Shown in pieces: positions 16,672 to 24,653 of a stretch of 39,383 nt of DNA. The translations under genes were made by a program, and so were the position numbers. The notes under the pieces were generated by a model, which was not told the DNA's origin, made no database searches, and worked only from the letters and a program-made list of their open reading frames with translations. The DNA comes from Bacillota bacterium. Lineage in GTDB: Bacteria > Bacillota > Clostridia > DSM-8532. Location of the stretch: positions 1 through 39,383 of the forward strand of contig JAEXRM010000198.1 in NCBI GenBank assembly GCA_023440865.1. Reading direction: 5' to 3'. Within the stretch, counting starts at the first letter, position 1, and each line of letters begins with the position of its first letter.

Positions 16672-17880
16672 ATGGACCACTGGTGCCACACGGATCAAGT
16701 CGACCGCATGGACCGCACGAACCAAATGGACCGCACGGACCGCACGGACCGCACGGATCATGTCGAGGTGATGCTTTCCACCTGGAACGGGTCCGCCTGG
16801 CTGCAGCCGCAGCTCGACAGCCTCGCCGCCCAGACCGGGGTTTCCCGGGTTACCCTTTCCGTGCGGGACGACGGTTCCACCGACGAGACGTGGTCCATCC
16901 TCGAACGCTTTGCGAAGAGGGTTCGCACCGCTTCCCCCAGCGCGGCACCAGACGATTGCGCCGCTTCCCCCGCCGCTTCGCAAGGCGGTACATCCCATTC
17001 CGGCCCCGCTTGCCCCGATGTTGGCGTTCGCCTGGACCGCGGTGTCAACCTGGGCTTCATCGCCAGCTTCTTCACGCTGCTGCTGCGTGCCGACCCGCAT
17101 GCGGATTGGTACGCCTTCAGCGATCAGGATGATGTATGGCAGCCCGACAAGCTGGCACGTGCCGTTGGCATGCTGCGGCAGGAAGCCGCCCGCCGGCCGC
17201 GGCAGGTCGGAACCAATCCGCAATGCCCTGCGGCCTGCGTCTTTCCGGATGGGCCGCCCCCCCTCCTGTATGCATCCCGTCTCACGCTTGTCGACGAAGC
17301 ACTGCGGCCGATCGGCCAATCAAGCGTGCCCGGGCGGGGGCCCGCGTTTGAGAACGCGGTGGTGGAGAACATCGTGACCGGCGCGACGCTGGTCATGAAC
17401 CGCGCCGCCAGAAAACTGCTGGGGGAGGGTCTCGCACGCATGACCGGCATCGCTCCCGGACCGGAGGCGGAAGTGCCGAGGGCCGCAGTGGAGGGCGTGC
17501 GCCTGCACGACTGGTGGTGCTACCTTGTCGTCTCCGCGTTCGGCCGCGTCGTGTTCGACAACGAAAGCCACGTCCTGTACCGCCAGCATGGCGGGAACCA
17601 GGTCGGTTGGCGGCCCTCCTTCCTTGCCCGACAAATGCAGCGCTTCACGCGGCTTCGCCGGCAGGGCGACGTGCGGGCCATCACCCGGCAGGCCGCACTG
17701 TTTGCGCTTGTGTACGGCACGGCGCTGGATCCCGGCAAAAGACTTGTCCTCAGACGGTTTCTGGCCAAGGACGAGCGGCTCTCCGCCCGCATCGCCTGTG
17801 CCGTGCATCCCGGCGTCTGGCGCCAAGGCCGCGCGGATGGCCTGCTGCTGCGGGTGCTGATCCTGTCCGGGAGGATCTGA
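16672..17880 (+). CDS. Family 2 glycosyltransferase with repeat N-terminus
   Basis: This 402-residue GT2 protein has VEVMLSTWNGSAWL near residue 31, LSVRDDGSTD near 62, and the FSDQDDVW motif near 149. DQDDVW is typical of alpha-1,3-rhamnosyltransferase-like members (WapR group). Residues about 11-29 are a Asp-Arg-Thr repeat encoded by 9-bp units. Residues about 84-118 are an Ala/Ser/Pro insertion between the DDGS strand and the RGVNLGF helix. The start at 16672 follows GGAGG at 11 bases or AGGAA at 5. A later start near 16771 would lose the first strand. It is the last gene of the polysaccharide locus. Confidence 0.85.
   Translation: MDHWCHTDQVDRMDRTNQMDRTDRTDRTDHVEVMLSTWNGSAWLQPQLDSLAAQTGVSRVTLSVRDDGSTDETWSILERFAKRVRTASPSAAPDDCAASPAASQGGTSHSGPACPDVGVRLDRGVNLGFIASFFTLLLRADPHADWYAFSDQDDVWQPDKLARAVGMLRQEAARRPRQVGTNPQCPAACVFPDGPPPLLYASRLTLVDEALRPIGQSSVPGRGPAFENAVVENIVTGATLVMNRAARKLLGEGLARMTGIAPGPEAEVPRAAVEGVRLHDWWCYLVVSAFGRVVFDNESHVLYRQHGGNQVGWRPSFLARQMQRFTRLRRQGDVRAITRQAALFALVYGTALDPGKRLVLRRFLAKDERLSARIACAVHPGVWRQGRADGLLLRVLILSGRI
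16702..16755 (+). repeat. Six 9-bp tandem units near a glycosyltransferase 5' end
   Basis: Units related to GACCGCACG repeat six times, four of them exact, and encode a Met/Asp-Arg-Thr pattern. Copy-number change by slippage would keep the reading frame and alter only the N-terminal length. Confidence 0.85.
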
Positions 17881-17970
17881 CATGAGCGGTTCCCACGGAC
17901 ATGCGGGGGCCCATGTATGAAAAATGAAACAGATCCGTACGGAACTGAAATGCCTTCCCCGCCGACCCGG

Positions 17971-17979
17971 TGCTATACT
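17971..17979 (+). promoter_or_regulatory. Candidate extended -10 promoter for the AraC-type gene
   Basis: TGCTATACT is a TGn-extended -10 with five of six consensus bases. No good -35 is seen 17 bases upstream. Initiation near 17986 would leave a leader of about 125 bases before ATG 18112. The rest of 17881-18111 shows no gene. Confidence 0.45.
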
Positions 17980-18111
17980 GGTGGCGTGTCCGTACTCGTT
18001 GGGGGTGACGCCGACAATCGTGTATCCCAAGCGAGCCCCCCGGACCAATGCATCGGTGGAATCAGGCGAGGGCATATCCCACATACCGGGCGGGAGGCGC
18101 AGAGACGGGCC

Positions 18112-18615
18112 ATGATCATGCCGAAGGATGATGAACGGTCGGAATCCGGCCTGGAAGAGGAAAGCGGCCCGCGTCGGGAAGCCGCCCGCCCGCCGGTTTT
18201 TCATGCGCAGGCTGATTCATTTCACGCACCCGGCATGCGTCCTCTCCCGGAGACGAACCCCATGCCGCGTGTCCGGCCCCGCACAGTCCGCCATGACGGT
18301 CTGATCATGCAGGCGCAGGCATTCATGCAGCAACAGTACGCCAACGGCGACCTCTCGCTCAACGATGTGGCCGCGCATGTGCGCATCAGCCCCAATCACT
18401 TCTCGGCCGTGTTCCAGCGCGAGACCGGCAGCAGCTTCATCCGTTACCTGACGGAGATCCGCATGGAAAGGGCAGTCGACTTGCTCACCCATACGGACAT
18501 GCATTGCGTGGACATCGGAGTCTCCGTTGGGTACCGCGATCCACACTATTTTTCCTTCCTCTTCAAGAAGAGATTCGGCAGGACACCCATGCAGGTGCGG
18601 CTGGCGGGGAGGTGA
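18112..18615 (+). CDS. AraC-family DNA-binding protein without a sensor domain
   Basis: The last 100 residues are a clear AraC double helix-turn-helix. Landmarks are DLSLNDVAAHVRISPNHFSA, FQRETGSSFIRYLTEIRMERA and VGYRDPHYFSFLFKKRFG. This form is closest to the output domain of YesN-type response regulators. The preceding 60 or so residues are polar and unlike any receiver, cupin or ligand domain. The protein is thus either a minimal regulator of 167 residues or the remains of a larger one. The start is uncertain: ATG 18112 follows a GGGAGG at 14 bases, ATG 18262 and 18307 are alternatives, and the frame is open back to 17917. Its position before the siderophore operon suggests, but does not prove, control of iron uptake. 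Confidence 0.7.
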   Translation: MIMPKDDERSESGLEEESGPRREAARPPVFHAQADSFHAPGMRPLPETNPMPRVRPRTVRHDGLIMQAQAFMQQQYANGDLSLNDVAAHVRISPNHFSAVFQRETGSSFIRYLTEIRMERAVDLLTHTDMHCVDIGVSVGYRDPHYFSFLFKKRFGRTPMQVRLAGR

Positions 18616-18624
18616 CGCATGCCG

Positions 18625-18661
18625 GCGGTTTGCGGCTGCATGCCCATGTCATGCAAACCGC
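18625..18661 (+). terminator. Hairpin after the AraC-type gene
   Basis: GCGGTTTGC (18625-18633) pairs perfectly with GCAAACCGC (18653-18661) across a 19-base loop, starting 10 bases after the stop codon. There is no T-run, so it may slow or end transcription, or only structure the RNA. Confidence 0.35.
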
Positions 18662-18793
18662 GCTTCTCCGGACATGCGTCCGACACCAGGCGGAATGACC
18701 GGTCCCGGGCCATGAGCCGCGGTTCTTCCCGCGCATCATGATGCCGCTTGCCGCGCTCGGAACAGCCATGCGTGACGCTGCTTCCATCATCGC

Positions 18794-18822
18794 TTGACAA
18801 AAACGATAATGATAATTAAAAT
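18794..18822 (+). promoter_or_regulatory. Sigma-A type promoter of the siderophore operon
   Basis: TTGACA (18794-18799) and TAAAAT (18817-18822) are separated by exactly 17 bases: a perfect -35 and a five-of-six -10. The element lies in a short AT-rich island within GC-rich DNA. Expected initiation is near 18829, about 180 bases before the substrate-binding protein start. Confidence 0.88.
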
Positions 18823-18823
18823 C
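18805..18823 (+). promoter_or_regulatory. Fur box overlapping the siderophore operon promoter
   Basis: The 19 bases GATAATGATAATTAAAATC match the classical Fur box in 16 of 19 positions, the first 12 without a mismatch. The site fills the spacer and covers the whole -10. Bound ferrous-iron Fur would therefore block RNA polymerase, and the operon should be on when iron is scarce. Confidence 0.88.
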
Positions 18824-19011
18824 AATAAGGCGACTCGCTTCGATCGGGCGGCTTGCCTTGCCCGCATCGTCTGACAACTTGTCCATCATCCCCTGCGTCA
18901 CCGCGCGCACCCCACCGGGCCCATGTCCCATGAGACAAACACACGACCGCAACACCGCGCTCGCAGCATCGCGTTCAGCATGCCTGCGCCGCGAAAGGAA
19001 AGGGAACACGC

Positions 19012-20160
19012 ATGAATCCGCTCATCCAACGTGCCATGGGGGCCATCGCCCTGTCGTTGTCGCTCCTGCTGACCGGCTGCTCCGGAAATTTGCCCGTGAC
19101 AACCGGGTCCGCGTCCTCGGTGGCTGCGGGTGCAACCGACGGATCAACCGCCACACCCGCCTCCGCTGCCACGGAGGCCGCCATTGCCGCCGAATCCGGT
19201 GCCAATGCGGATGCCGTCTCGGTCGAGCCGGTGTCCGGCACGGGTGCCAGCTACCCGGTCGTCATACCGCACGCATTCGGAGAAACGGTGCTGCAGCGGC
19301 AACCCGAGCGCATTGCCACCATCGCGTGGGGAAATCACGATGTGCCCTTGGCGCTCGGCATCGTCCCTGTCGGCATCTCGAAGGCCAATTATGGCGTGAC
19401 GGACGGCAGCGGATTGCTTCCCTGGACGTCCGCGGGCTACCGGGCGCTTGGCGTTGAGAATCCGGTGCTGTTCGACGATGTGGCCGGCCTGGACTTCGAG
19501 GCCATCAGTGCCGCTAAGCCGGATGTCATCCTGGCTGCCTACTCCGGCATCACAAAGGAGGAATACGAGCTGCTCAGCCAGATCGCCCCGGTTGTGGCGT
19601 ATCCGGCGAATCCGTGGCAGACATACTGGCGTGACCAGATCGTCCTCGATGCGACCGGCATGGGCAGGAAAACCGAAGGGGAAGCCCTGGTTGCCGGGCT
19701 GGAGGCGCTGATCGACCGCAAGACGGCGGCGCATCCGGTTCTTGCCGGGAAGTCCGCGGTCTTCCTGTACTTCAATCCGGCAAGCCTGGGCAAGTTTTAT
19801 GTCTACATGCCGGAGGATCCCCGCGCCGCATATCTGACCGATCTGGGCATGACGGTGCCCGACAGTGTGAAGGCGCTGGCGGAGCAAACCGATTCCTTCG
19901 CGCTGGAGATCAGTGCGGAACAGGCCGACCGCCTATCCGACGCGGACCTGATCATCACCTACGGCACACCGGAGCTGTTGCCCCTGCTGCAGGCCGATGC
20001 GCTTCTTGGCACCATTCCCGCCATCCGGCGCGGATCGGTTGCCGTGATCGCGGATGCGACCCCGCTGGCCGCATCCGGCACACCGAGCGCGCTCTCCATT
20101 CCCGCAACCATCGATGAATACCTGACCCTGCTGTCCGCTGCGGCGGCCGCCGGAACATAG
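19012..20160 (+). CDS. Siderophore ABC transporter substrate-binding lipoprotein (FecB/FepB family)
   Basis: This protein would capture a ferric siderophore outside the membrane and hand it to the permease pair. The first 23 residues are a lipoprotein signal ending in LLLTGC, followed by an Ala/Thr/Ser-rich tether to about residue 78. The class III binding-protein fold then begins at VVIPHAFGETVLQRQPERIA. DFEAISAAKPDVIL near residue 163 is a family landmark. Its length of 382 is normal for a tethered form. AAGGAAAGGG lies about 7 bases before the ATG. It is first in a four-gene operon under the Fur-box promoter. Which siderophore it binds cannot be read from the sequence. Confidence 0.93.
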   Translation: MNPLIQRAMGAIALSLSLLLTGCSGNLPVTTGSASSVAAGATDGSTATPASAATEAAIAAESGANADAVSVEPVSGTGASYPVVIPHAFGETVLQRQPERIATIAWGNHDVPLALGIVPVGISKANYGVTDGSGLLPWTSAGYRALGVENPVLFDDVAGLDFEAISAAKPDVILAAYSGITKEEYELLSQIAPVVAYPANPWQTYWRDQIVLDATGMGRKTEGEALVAGLEALIDRKTAAHPVLAGKSAVFLYFNPASLGKFYVYMPEDPRAAYLTDLGMTVPDSVKALAEQTDSFALEISAEQADRLSDADLIITYGTPELLPLLQADALLGTIPAIRRGSVAVIADATPLAASGTPSALSIPATIDEYLTLLSAAAAAGT

Positions 20161-20162
20161 CC

Positions 20163-21200
20163 ATGACGTCGATGAACGGTTCCATGCGAACCCGGATGCG
20201 GGCAGGCAGGCGCCTGCCCGCATCCCTGCCCGTCTTGGCGGCAGTGCTGCTGCTGGGCGCGTGTGCGGGGATTTCACTCGCTGTCGGAGCCAGAACGGTT
20301 CCCCTGTCGGATGTCCTGGAGACCCTCGCAGGCGGACGCCGCGGCACACTGGCGGACGCCGTCGTGCTCGGGCGGATCCCGCGAACGATATTCGGCCTGC
20401 TGGCCGGGGCCTCGCTGGGTACGGCCGGTGTCCTGATGCAGGCGGTAACGCGCAATCCGGTGGCGGATCCCGGCATCCTTGGCGTCAATACGGGCGCTGC
20501 GCTTGCGGTCGTCTGCGGCATCGCCTTTCTCGGCATTGGCACGCCCGGCGCTTACCTGCTGCTCGCCCTGGCGGGAGCGGGATTGACCGCCGTGCTGGTC
20601 TATGGGGTGGGCTCACTCGGTCCGGGTGGGGCGACACCGATCAAGCTGGCCTTGGCCGGCGCCGCGGCCAGTGCCGCGCTGTCATCCGCCGTTGGTGCGG
20701 TGATGCTCCCCCGGACGGAAGTCATGAATGCCTACCGTTTCTGGCAGGTCGGCAGTCTCGGTGGCGCCGATTGGCAGGGCATCGCGGCCATCCTGCCGCT
20801 GCTGGCCGTCGGTTTCCTGCTGGGCATGCTGCTGGGTCCTTCGCTGGATGCGCTCGCGATGGGGGACGACATGGCACGCGGCCTGGGCGTACGGGTGCAG
20901 TGCGTACGGATTGCGGGTGCGGCGGCGGGCGTCCTGCTATGCGGCGCCGTGACCGCGCAGGCGGGGCCGATCGGGTTTGTCGGTCTGCTGGTGCCCCATG
21001 TGGCGCGGATGCTCACAGGACCGGACCATCGCCTGCTGCTTCCCTGGGCGGCGGCAGGGGGCGCCTTGCTGATGCTGTCCGCAGACATCGCCGGCCGCCT
21101 GCTTGGCAGCCCAGGCGAGCTGGAGGCGGGCATTGTCACTGCGTTTTTGGGAGCGCCGGCTTTGATTGTGCTGGCGAGAAAGACCATGGTGAAGGCATGA
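20163..21200 (+). CDS. Iron-siderophore ABC transporter permease (FecCD family), first subunit
   Basis: This 345-residue integral membrane protein of the BtuC/FecCD family has eight to ten hydrophobic spans. Landmarks are LGRIPRTIFGLLAGASLGTAGVLMQ near residue 58 (landmark ends LGRIPRT and GVLMQ), NPVADPGILGVNTGA near 98 and GPIGFVGLLVPHVARML near 266. The last of these is the cytoplasmic coupling region that contacts the ATPase. The ATG is two bases after the preceding stop with only a poor ribosome binding site, so translation is probably coupled. The stop overlaps the next ATG as ATGA. It should form a heterodimer with the next gene product. Confidence 0.94.
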   Translation: MTSMNGSMRTRMRAGRRLPASLPVLAAVLLLGACAGISLAVGARTVPLSDVLETLAGGRRGTLADAVVLGRIPRTIFGLLAGASLGTAGVLMQAVTRNPVADPGILGVNTGAALAVVCGIAFLGIGTPGAYLLLALAGAGLTAVLVYGVGSLGPGGATPIKLALAGAAASAALSSAVGAVMLPRTEVMNAYRFWQVGSLGGADWQGIAAILPLLAVGFLLGMLLGPSLDALAMGDDMARGLGVRVQCVRIAGAAAGVLLCGAVTAQAGPIGFVGLLVPHVARMLTGPDHRLLLPWAAAGGALLMLSADIAGRLLGSPGELEAGIVTAFLGAPALIVLARKTMVKA

Positions 21201-22264
21201 GGCGGCCAATGACAGGACATCCTTCTCCTCCGGGCGGGCCCGCGGATGCGGTCGGCCCAGGCCGGCAGCTCCATGCGCCCCGCCTGCGACGGCAGGTGGT
21301 CGTTTGGCTGCTGCCGCTGCTCGTGGCAGGTCTGGCCACCGCCTTGCTGATGGCCGGCAGCATGCCGGTTTCCGCCGCAACGGTGTTGCGCGTGCTTTTG
21401 GGCGAGCAGGTCGAAGGGGCGTCCTTCGCGGTCGGCACGATCCGGCTGCCACGCATGCTTGCGGGCCTTTTGACAGGCATGGCGTTCGGCATGGCCGGCA
21501 GCACCTTCCAGACCATGCTGCGGAATCCGCTCGCCAGTCCCGATGTGATCGGCATCTCCGCTGGCGCCTGCACGGCAGCCGTATTCCTGATGCTGGTGCT
21601 GCGTCTTGATGGAACAGCCGTATCGCTCGCTGCGGCGGCCGCGGGTTTGTCGACGACGGCCTGCATCTTCCTGCTGGCCGGAGGCGGAGTGTTCTCAGGC
21701 GGACGCCTCATCCTGACGGGAATCGGCGTACAGGCGCTGCTGCAGGCGGTCACCTCCTGGCTGCTGTTGCGCGCCTCGCAGTACGACATCCCGGCGGCCA
21801 TGCGCTGGCTCAGCGGCAGCCTCAACGGGGTGCGGATGGCGGAGACGGTGCCGTTGGCCGTCGCTGTCTGCCTTGGCGGAGGTGCGCTGCTGTTCCTTGA
21901 CCGGCCATTGCGCGTGCTCGAGCTGGGGGATGCCGTCGCGGTATCGCTCGGCGTGCGGCCGGGCAGCACGCGGCTGCTGCTGTCTGCTTGTGCGGTCGTG
22001 CTCATTGCGGCAGCAACGGCGGTGGCGGGGCCCATTGCCTTTGTCGCCTTCCTCTCCGGTCCGGTCGCAGGCCGCCTGACCGGGGGCGTCCGCCCGCATG
22101 CCCTTGTATCCGGTCTTGTGGGTGCCTCGCTGGTTCTCGGTGCGGATCTTGCCGGACAGACCGCTTTCGGCACCCGGTTTCCGGTTGGCGTCGTCACGGG
22201 GCTGGTGGGTGCGCCGGTACTGCTGGCCATGCTGGTTCGCTTGAACACGAAGGGAGTATCATGA
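21197..22264 (+). CDS. Iron-siderophore ABC transporter permease (FecCD family), second subunit
   Basis: This is the second permease of the importer, about 355 residues. It has the same family landmarks: RLPRMLAGLLTGMAFGMAGS near residue 83, NPLASPDVIGISAGA near 110, RWLSGSLNGV near 197, and AGPIAFVAFLSGPVAGRL near 275. The first 35 residues are polar and Pro/Gly-rich. ATG 21197 overlaps the preceding stop (ATGA); ATG 21209 is an alternative. At the 3' end the stop again overlaps the next ATG. Two separate FecCD subunits, not one homodimer, are typical of FepDG/FhuBG-type siderophore systems. Confidence 0.93.
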   Translation: MRRPMTGHPSPPGGPADAVGPGRQLHAPRLRRQVVVWLLPLLVAGLATALLMAGSMPVSAATVLRVLLGEQVEGASFAVGTIRLPRMLAGLLTGMAFGMAGSTFQTMLRNPLASPDVIGISAGACTAAVFLMLVLRLDGTAVSLAAAAAGLSTTACIFLLAGGGVFSGGRLILTGIGVQALLQAVTSWLLLRASQYDIPAAMRWLSGSLNGVRMAETVPLAVAVCLGGGALLFLDRPLRVLELGDAVAVSLGVRPGSTRLLLSACAVVLIAAATAVAGPIAFVAFLSGPVAGRLTGGVRPHALVSGLVGASLVLGADLAGQTAFGTRFPVGVVTGLVGAPVLLAMLVRLNTKGVS

Positions 22265-23166
22265 TGGCATCGAACGGATCGGGAACCGGGAACCTCGTGC
22301 GTGTGCGGGGAAAGACCGCCACATTGCCGCCCCGCCCGGCCCCGTCGGGCAGCCCGGGGGTGTCGGATCCGGGGCAAGCAAGGCTGCGCGCCGAGTCGCT
22401 CACCGTCGGCTATGGGGACCGGATCATCCTGCCGGACATCAGTCTCGCGGTTCCGGATGGGCGGATCACCGTCATTCTCGGCGCGAACGCCTGCGGCAAA
22501 TCCACCCTGCTCAAGGCGCTTGCCCGTTTGCTCCGGCCACGGAGCGGCGTTGTGTCACTGGATGGGCGGACCCTTTCCTCGATCCACCCCAGGCAGCTCG
22601 CCCGCATGCTGGGCTTGCTGCCCCAGTCGCCGATCGTTCCGGAGGGCATCACCGTGGGCGAGCTGGTTTCCCGTGGACGGCACCCGCACCGGCGGATGCT
22701 GCGCGGAGCGGGCCTTCGGGACGAGGAAGCCGTGCGTGGGGCGATGGAGGCAACCGGGGTCCTTGCGCTGTCGGAACGTTGCGTCGACGCCTTGTCCGGG
22801 GGGCAGCGCCAGCGTGTGTGGATCGCCATGGCGCTGGCACAGGAAACGGAGCTGCTGCTGCTCGACGAGCCGACGACTTTTCTGGATATCGCCCACCAGG
22901 TGGAGATTCTCGACCTGCTGACAGACCTGAACCGCACACGGGGCACGACCATCGTCATGGTGCTGCATGACTTGAACCTGTCGGCCCGCTATGCCGACCA
23001 CATCGTCGCGTTGCAGGGCGGACGCGTGCTTGCGCAGGGAAAGCCTGCGGAGGTGGTGACCGAGGCGGTGGTTCGCTCGGTTTACGGGCTCGAATGCCGC
23101 GTCGTGCCGGATCCCGTGTCGGGTACGCCGCTGGTCGTGCCGGTTGGCCGGCACCATGCGGGGTGA
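22261..23166 (+). CDS. Iron-siderophore ABC transporter ATPase (FecE/FepC family)
   Basis: This is the ATP-binding subunit powering the importer. Walker A is GANACGKST at about residues 74-82. Next come GLLPQSP (Q-loop), the full LSGGQRQRVWIAMALAQ signature, Walker B LLLLDEPTTFLDIAHQ and the LHDLN H-loop, all canonical for FepC. An N-terminal extension of about 40 Pro/Gly-rich residues precedes the domain; it is unusual for the family. AAGGGAG stands just before ATG 22261, which overlaps the previous stop, so the long start is supported. Total length is 301 residues. It is the last gene before the terminator. Confidence 0.95.
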   Translation: MMASNGSGTGNLVRVRGKTATLPPRPAPSGSPGVSDPGQARLRAESLTVGYGDRIILPDISLAVPDGRITVILGANACGKSTLLKALARLLRPRSGVVSLDGRTLSSIHPRQLARMLGLLPQSPIVPEGITVGELVSRGRHPHRRMLRGAGLRDEEAVRGAMEATGVLALSERCVDALSGGQRQRVWIAMALAQETELLLLDEPTTFLDIAHQVEILDLLTDLNRTRGTTIVMVLHDLNLSARYADHIVALQGGRVLAQGKPAEVVTEAVVRSVYGLECRVVPDPVSGTPLVVPVGRHHAG

Positions 23167-23250
23167 GGGAAACCGACGGAATCGCGGGTTCAGGGGATGC
23201 GTCCGCTGCGGCCCCTGGGGCCGAGCGCCTCTCGCCTGCGGGACACGCAT

Positions 23251-23299
23251 GAAAACCCGCCAAGCCGTCCCGGGGGGGTGGACGGCTTGGCGGGTTTTC
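23251..23299. terminator. Bidirectional rho-independent terminator
   Basis: A perfect 20-bp inverted repeat (arms 23251-23270 and 23280-23299) with a 9-base G-rich loop has AAAA at its outer left and TTTT at its outer right. It lies between the siderophore operon and the convergent lipoprotein gene and can end both transcripts. Confidence 0.92.
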
Positions 23300-23329
23300 G
23301 GATGTGCGAACAGGCGCCATGCGGCGGGA

Positions 23330-24286
23330 CTATTCCATCGTGCCTGTCGCGACGATGAGCTGCAGGGTGCTGCCGGAGAGGACCCCGGAGACATTGATCA
23401 CTTCCTTGCCATCCATCTTGATGTATCCGGTCGTGTCGCCCAGATCCGTCTTCTCGTAGCCTTCCCGTTCCAGCGTCTTCGTGTAGGCTTCCCAGTCGGC
23501 CTTTGTCACATCGAGCCAGGTGAGGGTGAAGAAGTTGTCGCCCATTGCGAGCATTTCCTTGTATGCGCCCGCTGGGAACGGGGGAAGCTGTTTCAGTACC
23601 TCCGGCCAGTCCTTCGTGTCTGGTCCCTTGCCTGCATTGGCCAGTGCCTCGGCATCCTTCATGGCCGCGGCTCCCGAGTGCGATGCGATGATGCTGGTCG
23701 TTGCCTCGTCGTGCGAGAGCATCAGCCGGATGACGCCCTCCGGAACGGTCTTCTCGTGCACCTGGAGCAGCACGTCGATGGAGTCCTTGGCCTTGTCGAA
23801 GCCGGCCGAGAGCAAGTCCTCCGTGTAGCGGTCAAACTGCTTGCGCGTCAGCCCGTCGATGATGACCGTCGCCGTCACGCCGGAGGTCATCGCATCGCCC
23901 GTCGAGCTCTTGTTGTCGGCGAAGGACAGGGTTGCGCCGCTGATCGTGGGAATGCCCCACGCCTTGAACTCCACGGGCCAGGCCAGGCCGGCCTTGTCCG
24001 GTGCGGCGTCTCCGCCGGATGCGGCAGCTTGCGTGTCCGTTTGCCCAACACCATCCGTAGGCTGAGCCTTCTCCGGAGAGGCGCTATCGGAAGGCGCGGG
24101 GCCGGCCGATTCCGCAGGGGACACCTCCTTGGCGCCGTCTGCCTTCGCGGCTTCCCCGGAAGCGGGATCCGCCGATGTGCCTTCCGGCATGGCGCTTCCC
24201 CGCCCGCAGGCCGTCAAGGCAAGCAGGAGTGCCAGGCACATTGCTGAGGCGGACAGGAGGATGCGTTTTTTCATGCCATGCTTCAT
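23330..24286 (-). CDS. Uncharacterised lipoprotein
   Basis: This 318-residue protein has a lipoprotein signal ending in LALTAC with the lipid Cys at residue 27. A long Ala/Ser/Pro/Asp tether follows to about residue 100, then a globular domain. Two stretches in the domain look related: RKQFDRYTEDLLSAGFDKA near 148 and KADWEAYTKTLEREGYEKTD near 266. Each resembles the helix of a domain in which a residue pair asks whether a substrate is bound, suggesting an internal duplication. I do not recognise the family. AAAGGAAA precedes the ATG. It converges on the siderophore operon across a shared terminator, so it is a separate unit. Confidence 0.8.
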   Translation of the reverse strand: MKHGMKKRILLSASAMCLALLLALTACGRGSAMPEGTSADPASGEAAKADGAKEVSPAESAGPAPSDSASPEKAQPTDGVGQTDTQAAASGGDAAPDKAGLAWPVEFKAWGIPTISGATLSFADNKSSTGDAMTSGVTATVIIDGLTRKQFDRYTEDLLSAGFDKAKDSIDVLLQVHEKTVPEGVIRLMLSHDEATTSIIASHSGAAAMKDAEALANAGKGPDTKDWPEVLKQLPPFPAGAYKEMLAMGDNFFTLTWLDVTKADWEAYTKTLEREGYEKTDLGDTTGYIKMDGKEVINVSGVLSGSTLQLIVATGTME

Positions 24287-24326
24287 ATGCGTTTCCTTTC
24301 AGCTGCCCTGCGTGTTGCCCGTCGTC

Positions 24327-24418
24327 CGCCGTGCGCGCCGGCCTTCTTGCGCCGTGTGCGCCGGTCTTCTTGCGCCGTGCGCGCCGGCCTTCTTGCGCCG
24401 TGCGCGCCGGTCCTCCGC
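24327..24418. repeat. Four-copy 23-bp tandem repeat
   Basis: Four head-to-tail units begin at 24327, 24350, 24373 and 24396, with a few transitions between them; the last unit is the most divergent. The unit length is not a multiple of three and there are no spacers, so it is neither coding nor CRISPR. It lies in the upstream region of the minus-strand lipoprotein gene. Confidence 0.88.
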
Positions 24419-24653
24419 GTCATGCCTGCCGGCTTGCCGCAGCCGGACGCGAAAGCCTGCGGGCTCCGCATGGCGCTTCATGCCCATGATACGGCCGCCG
24501 GCCCTGCCATAGAAGGGCCGATGGGACAGAAAACACGATGACGATCGGCCAATCCCGCCATGCGGATCGCCATCCTGCGAGGGAAGCAGCCTCGCATGGA
24601 CGGGATCGCCAGACGCCGGCGGCATGCATCCCGCCGCAAGGTGGCGTCCCTCG

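Larger units (their letters stand above)
18616..19011. other. Regulatory intergenic region upstream of the siderophore operon
   Basis: These 396 bases contain a 9-bp-stem hairpin just after the AraC-type gene, the Fur-controlled promoter described separately, and an untranslated leader of about 180 bases. I see no open frame with a ribosome binding site and no recognisable riboswitch in the leader. Confidence 0.6.

Noticed and set aside
24327..24418. CRISPR array or coding repeat
   Set aside because: Units are directly adjacent with no spacers and are 23 bp long, so they do not fit either.
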